NCBI GenBank assembly: GCA_964352985.1
Contig: CAYGUK010000150.1
Span: 1-7,820, forward strand
Length of the DNA: 7,820 nt
Source: CAYGUK01 sp964352985
Lineage (GTDB): Bacteria; Pseudomonadota; Gammaproteobacteria; JAHCLG01
Reading direction: 5' to 3'
Shown here: in pieces, positions 5,594 to 7,820 of the stretch
Position numbering within the stretch: position 1 is the stretch's first letter
Layout: each line of letters starts with the position of its first letter
The notes under the pieces: generated by a model
What the model was told of the DNA's origin: nothing
Seen by the model: only the letters and a program-made list of their open reading frames with translations
Database searches by the model: none
Program-made: the position numbers and the translations under genes

Positions 5594-6268
5594 ATGCCAA
5601 TTAATCACTGGCCCGAGCTAGAAAGACCACGCGAAAAACTCTTTAATCAAGGACCTGACTTTTTATCTGATAGCGAATTAATTGCCATTTTACTCCGCAC
5701 CGGAAGTCATGGGCGCTCCGCATTAGATATTGCAAGGGAAATTATTTCTTGCACCGGTGGACTTCGACAATTTAGTCTTTGCACTTTTCAAGATTTAGCT
5801 CATATCAAAGGGTTAGGAAAAACAAAATTTATTACACTACAAGCCGGGATAGAATTGGCAAAACGACTCAGTCGTGAATTTTTACCTGAAAAAATAACAC
5901 TCGACAATCCCACAGCAACAAAAAATTATCTTCTCATGCAATTACGCGATTTACCCCGAGAAGTTTTTGCTTGCTTATTTTTAGACAGTAAAAATCAAAT
6001 AATTAAATTTGAAATTTGCAGTCAAGGCACTATCGATCGAGCTCAAGTTTATCCACGTGAAATTTTAAAACTCGCGTTAAACTATCAAGCTAAAAATATT
6101 ATTTTTGCTCATAATCATCCATCAGGAAATGCTACCCCCAGCGATGATGATATTTTATTAACAAAAAATTTGCAGCAAGCATTAAAACACATTGAAGTAA
6201 ATGTTCACGATCACATTATCGTTGGTGATAATCTCTGTTTATCGCTTGCTGAAATGGGATTACTCTAA
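5594..6268 (+). CDS. radC: RadC family protein (UPF0758, JAMM/MPN+ domain)
   Basis: The N-terminal half carries the family opening WPELERPREKL (6-16) and LSDSELIAILLRTG (24-37), then a helix-hairpin-helix motif IKGLGKTK (71-78) of the DNA-binding type. The C-terminal half is a JAB/MPN+ fold with the complete JAMM metal set: Glu140 before GTID (145-148), His173 and His175 in HNHPSG, Ser183 and Asp186. The length of 224 residues is normal. Despite the name, an early DNA-repair assignment in E. coli was later withdrawn, and the biochemical role of chromosomal RadC is unsettled; the intact metal site suggests a hydrolase or nuclease-like activity. In E. coli radC lies divergent from coaBC-dut, and that orientation is kept here with two ankyrin-like genes between. 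Its stop codon lies one base from the stop of the facing gene. Confidence 0.96.
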   Translation: MPINHWPELERPREKLFNQGPDFLSDSELIAILLRTGSHGRSALDIAREIISCTGGLRQFSLCTFQDLAHIKGLGKTKFITLQAGIELAKRLSREFLPEKITLDNPTATKNYLLMQLRDLPREVFACLFLDSKNQIIKFEICSQGTIDRAQVYPREILKLALNYQAKNIIFAHNHPSGNATPSDDDILLTKNLQQALKHIEVNVHDHIIVGDNLCLSLAEMGLL

Positions 6269-6269
6269 A

Positions 6270-7820
6270 TCATAATGGTGAAATTTTTAATGTAAACGAA
6301 GCTTTTTTCACTTGTTTCGCACTAAATATTACACGTTGACTCGGTAATTTCACACCATAACTGGGTGAGATAAAACAAGGTTGAAATTGCATTTGCCAGA
6401 TATCTGGTTCTGAAAATTCAATCAAAAATTGTTCGCCCTGCTGTTCGATAACGATTTTATCGTAACCTCCATTCACCATCACCACATTGGGATCAAAGTG
6501 AAATGGAATATCGATATCATGTTCACCCTCACTCAAAAACTGATCTTCTATTATTAAACGATGATCTTCATGCAATAATGTAAATTTTCGTTCAAGACAA
6601 AGAGGATGATTTAATCGTTGATAACCTGCATGTCGACCAATAAAACAATCTTTTACTTCAGTACTAAGCCAACTTTCCACATCGGGCAAGGCATCATTAT
6701 GTAAATTCCATAAAAAAGTATCACAAATAAATCGATTAATTTCTTGCTTATCGATCATCGGCGTATTGTGCGACTTGGTGCTGCGAAAATAATTGCGATC
6801 TTTAACACTTGCCGTATAAACATAACTGCCACAATCACTGAAAATTTTTCTATTTTTTAAAATCGCTTCAAAACTTAAACAATCACTATGGCCATGACCA
6901 CCACGCCCTTTTAAGCCAATTGGGCCACAATCAATAAAAACATGATCACTTTCATTTTGCATGATGTAAAAGCCACCCGATGGGAACGCACAGGATTTTT
7001 TTTCAGTATTTAAAGGTTCTGGCAACTCACCAGTTAACCAAAATACTTCACCGCTATCTCCCGTTGGGATTTGTAAATGTTCACAATTAAATACTTGCCC
7101 CACTAAATAAGCTAAATAGCGATGATCATTTATTTTATCTGGGATAAAAGGTAGCGTCCTTGCATCATCAGCATCACCCACCAAAGGTGATTGACCCGGA
7201 AGTGCTGAATACGCTTTAATAAATTCAGCCATTTTAATTAAACGTTGACGATAAAAATCGGGCACATCTAATCCTCGACGCAAACGATATAGCGCAGGAA
7301 GAAAAAATAATTCTGTCACTAAGCGATGATAGGCAATTGATGCTTCATAATCGACACCATCTGGAAAGACTTGTTTAGTTATCTCATCTAAACAATATTC
7401 CCAACCCACGGTTTGCCATTTTTGCGCTTTATTACTTGCCGAAAAAAATAATCCGCCAATCACTAAGGCCGCACAATCTGCGGTGAAGTGATTGCCATTG
7501 ATATCTGATAACTCTAAATTATTGGCTACAAACTTTAAGTGTCGATATAAATTTAATAAAAATAATGTTTGGAATTTTTCATCTTGCCAACATGTCGCAT
7601 TTTTAAAAACATGGAAAAAATAAGTCAAGATAATCACTCTTAACGCAACTTCCATCGTACAAGTCCAATTCACAGAATAAGAAAACGGATTTTGTTCCAC
7701 CCAATCGATAATAATCGCTTTAACTTTTTCGGCATAATTTTCATGTTGAGTTAATTGATACATCTGTGCTGGAGGGAGGAGCCATTGGAATCGAGACATG
7801 TCCCAAGGACGTTGGTCAGG
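6270..7820 (-). CDS. Partial heparinase II/III family protein (polysaccharide lyase-like; 5' end outside window)
   Basis: The frame stays open to the right edge: seven codons (PDQRPWD) precede the ATG at 7799, and PWDMSRFQWL is the family's conserved N-terminal motif, so that Met is internal. Counting from it, the helical N-terminal domain shows NPFSYSVNW (37-45) with MEVALR (49-54), then NGNHF (101-105), FPDGVDYEASIAYHRL (145-160) with the likely catalytic Tyr157/His158 pair, and GDADDAR (208-214). The C-terminal beta-rich heparinase II/III domain has GGFYIM (275-280), GHGHSDCLSFE (301-311) and RNYFRSTKSHNT (335-346), ending at 509. Such proteins cleave uronic-acid-containing polysaccharides by elimination. 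Many are encoded in bacterial capsule, exopolysaccharide or O-antigen clusters, the most likely setting here. The substrate cannot be read from the sequence, and a signal peptide cannot be judged because the start is missing. Confidence 0.93.
   Translation of the reverse strand, partial: PDQRPWDMSRFQWLLPPAQMYQLTQHENYAEKVKAIIIDWVEQNPFSYSVNWTCTMEVALRVIILTYFFHVFKNATCWQDEKFQTLFLLNLYRHLKFVANNLELSDINGNHFTADCAALVIGGLFFSASNKAQKWQTVGWEYCLDEITKQVFPDGVDYEASIAYHRLVTELFFLPALYRLRRGLDVPDFYRQRLIKMAEFIKAYSALPGQSPLVGDADDARTLPFIPDKINDHRYLAYLVGQVFNCEHLQIPTGDSGEVFWLTGELPEPLNTEKKSCAFPSGGFYIMQNESDHVFIDCGPIGLKGRGGHGHSDCLSFEAILKNRKIFSDCGSYVYTASVKDRNYFRSTKSHNTPMIDKQEINRFICDTFLWNLHNDALPDVESWLSTEVKDCFIGRHAGYQRLNHPLCLERKFTLLHEDHRLIIEDQFLSEGEHDIDIPFHFDPNVVMVNGGYDKIVIEQQGEQFLIEFSEPDIWQMQFQPCFISPSYGVKLPSQRVIFSAKQVKKASFTLKISPL

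Noticed and set aside
7797..7799. ATG as the start codon of the heparinase-like gene
   Set aside because: The seven upstream in-frame codons complete the conserved PW...SRFQWL motif, so this Met is internal.

Overview
The window is AT-rich DNA from a Gram-negative, gammaproteobacterium-like chromosome. The dUTPase keeps the same sequence around its active site as the E. coli enzyme (GNLVGLIDSDYQG), and coaBC, dut and radC keep the layout known from E. coli: coaBC-dut reading one way, radC the other. Small ankyrin-like proteins and a large lysine- and serine-rich protein with eukaryotic-looking targeting motifs suggest a host-associated lineage such as the Legionellales (Legionella, Coxiella, or the intranuclear Berkiella). 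That placement is inference.

Layout, left to right. (1) 2-781, plus strand: the C-terminal part of a polytopic membrane protein whose 5' end lies outside the window. (2) 797-2533, minus strand: a 578-residue protein of no recognised family, meeting gene 1 tail to tail. It carries a basic N-terminus, a Ser/Thr-rich linker, a c-Myc-like nuclear-localisation motif and a Glu-rich C-terminal tail, so it is the best candidate here for an undescribed secreted effector. (3) 2642-4293, minus strand: coaBC (coenzyme A synthesis) followed by dut (dUTP hydrolysis), overlapping by ATGA. (4) 4294-5593: a 1.3-kb accessory island between coaBC and radC with two small plus-strand genes (4583-4819 and 4928-5470) encoding short ankyrin-like proteins. 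The first lies behind a striking AT-rich palindrome. (5) 5594-6268, plus strand: radC with an intact JAMM metal-binding motif. (6) 6270-7820, minus strand: a heparinase II/III-family protein, probably for polysaccharide processing, cut by the right edge. Its stop codon lies one base from that of radC.

The housekeeping genes (coaBC, dut, radC) look intact and ordinary. The interest lies in the three lineage-specific genes placed beside and between them. No tRNA, rRNA, CRISPR array, transposase or convincing intrinsic terminator was found. Both edge genes are partial: the GTG at 65 and the ATG at 7799 are internal codons or at best doubtful starts, because the reading frames stay open to the window edges.
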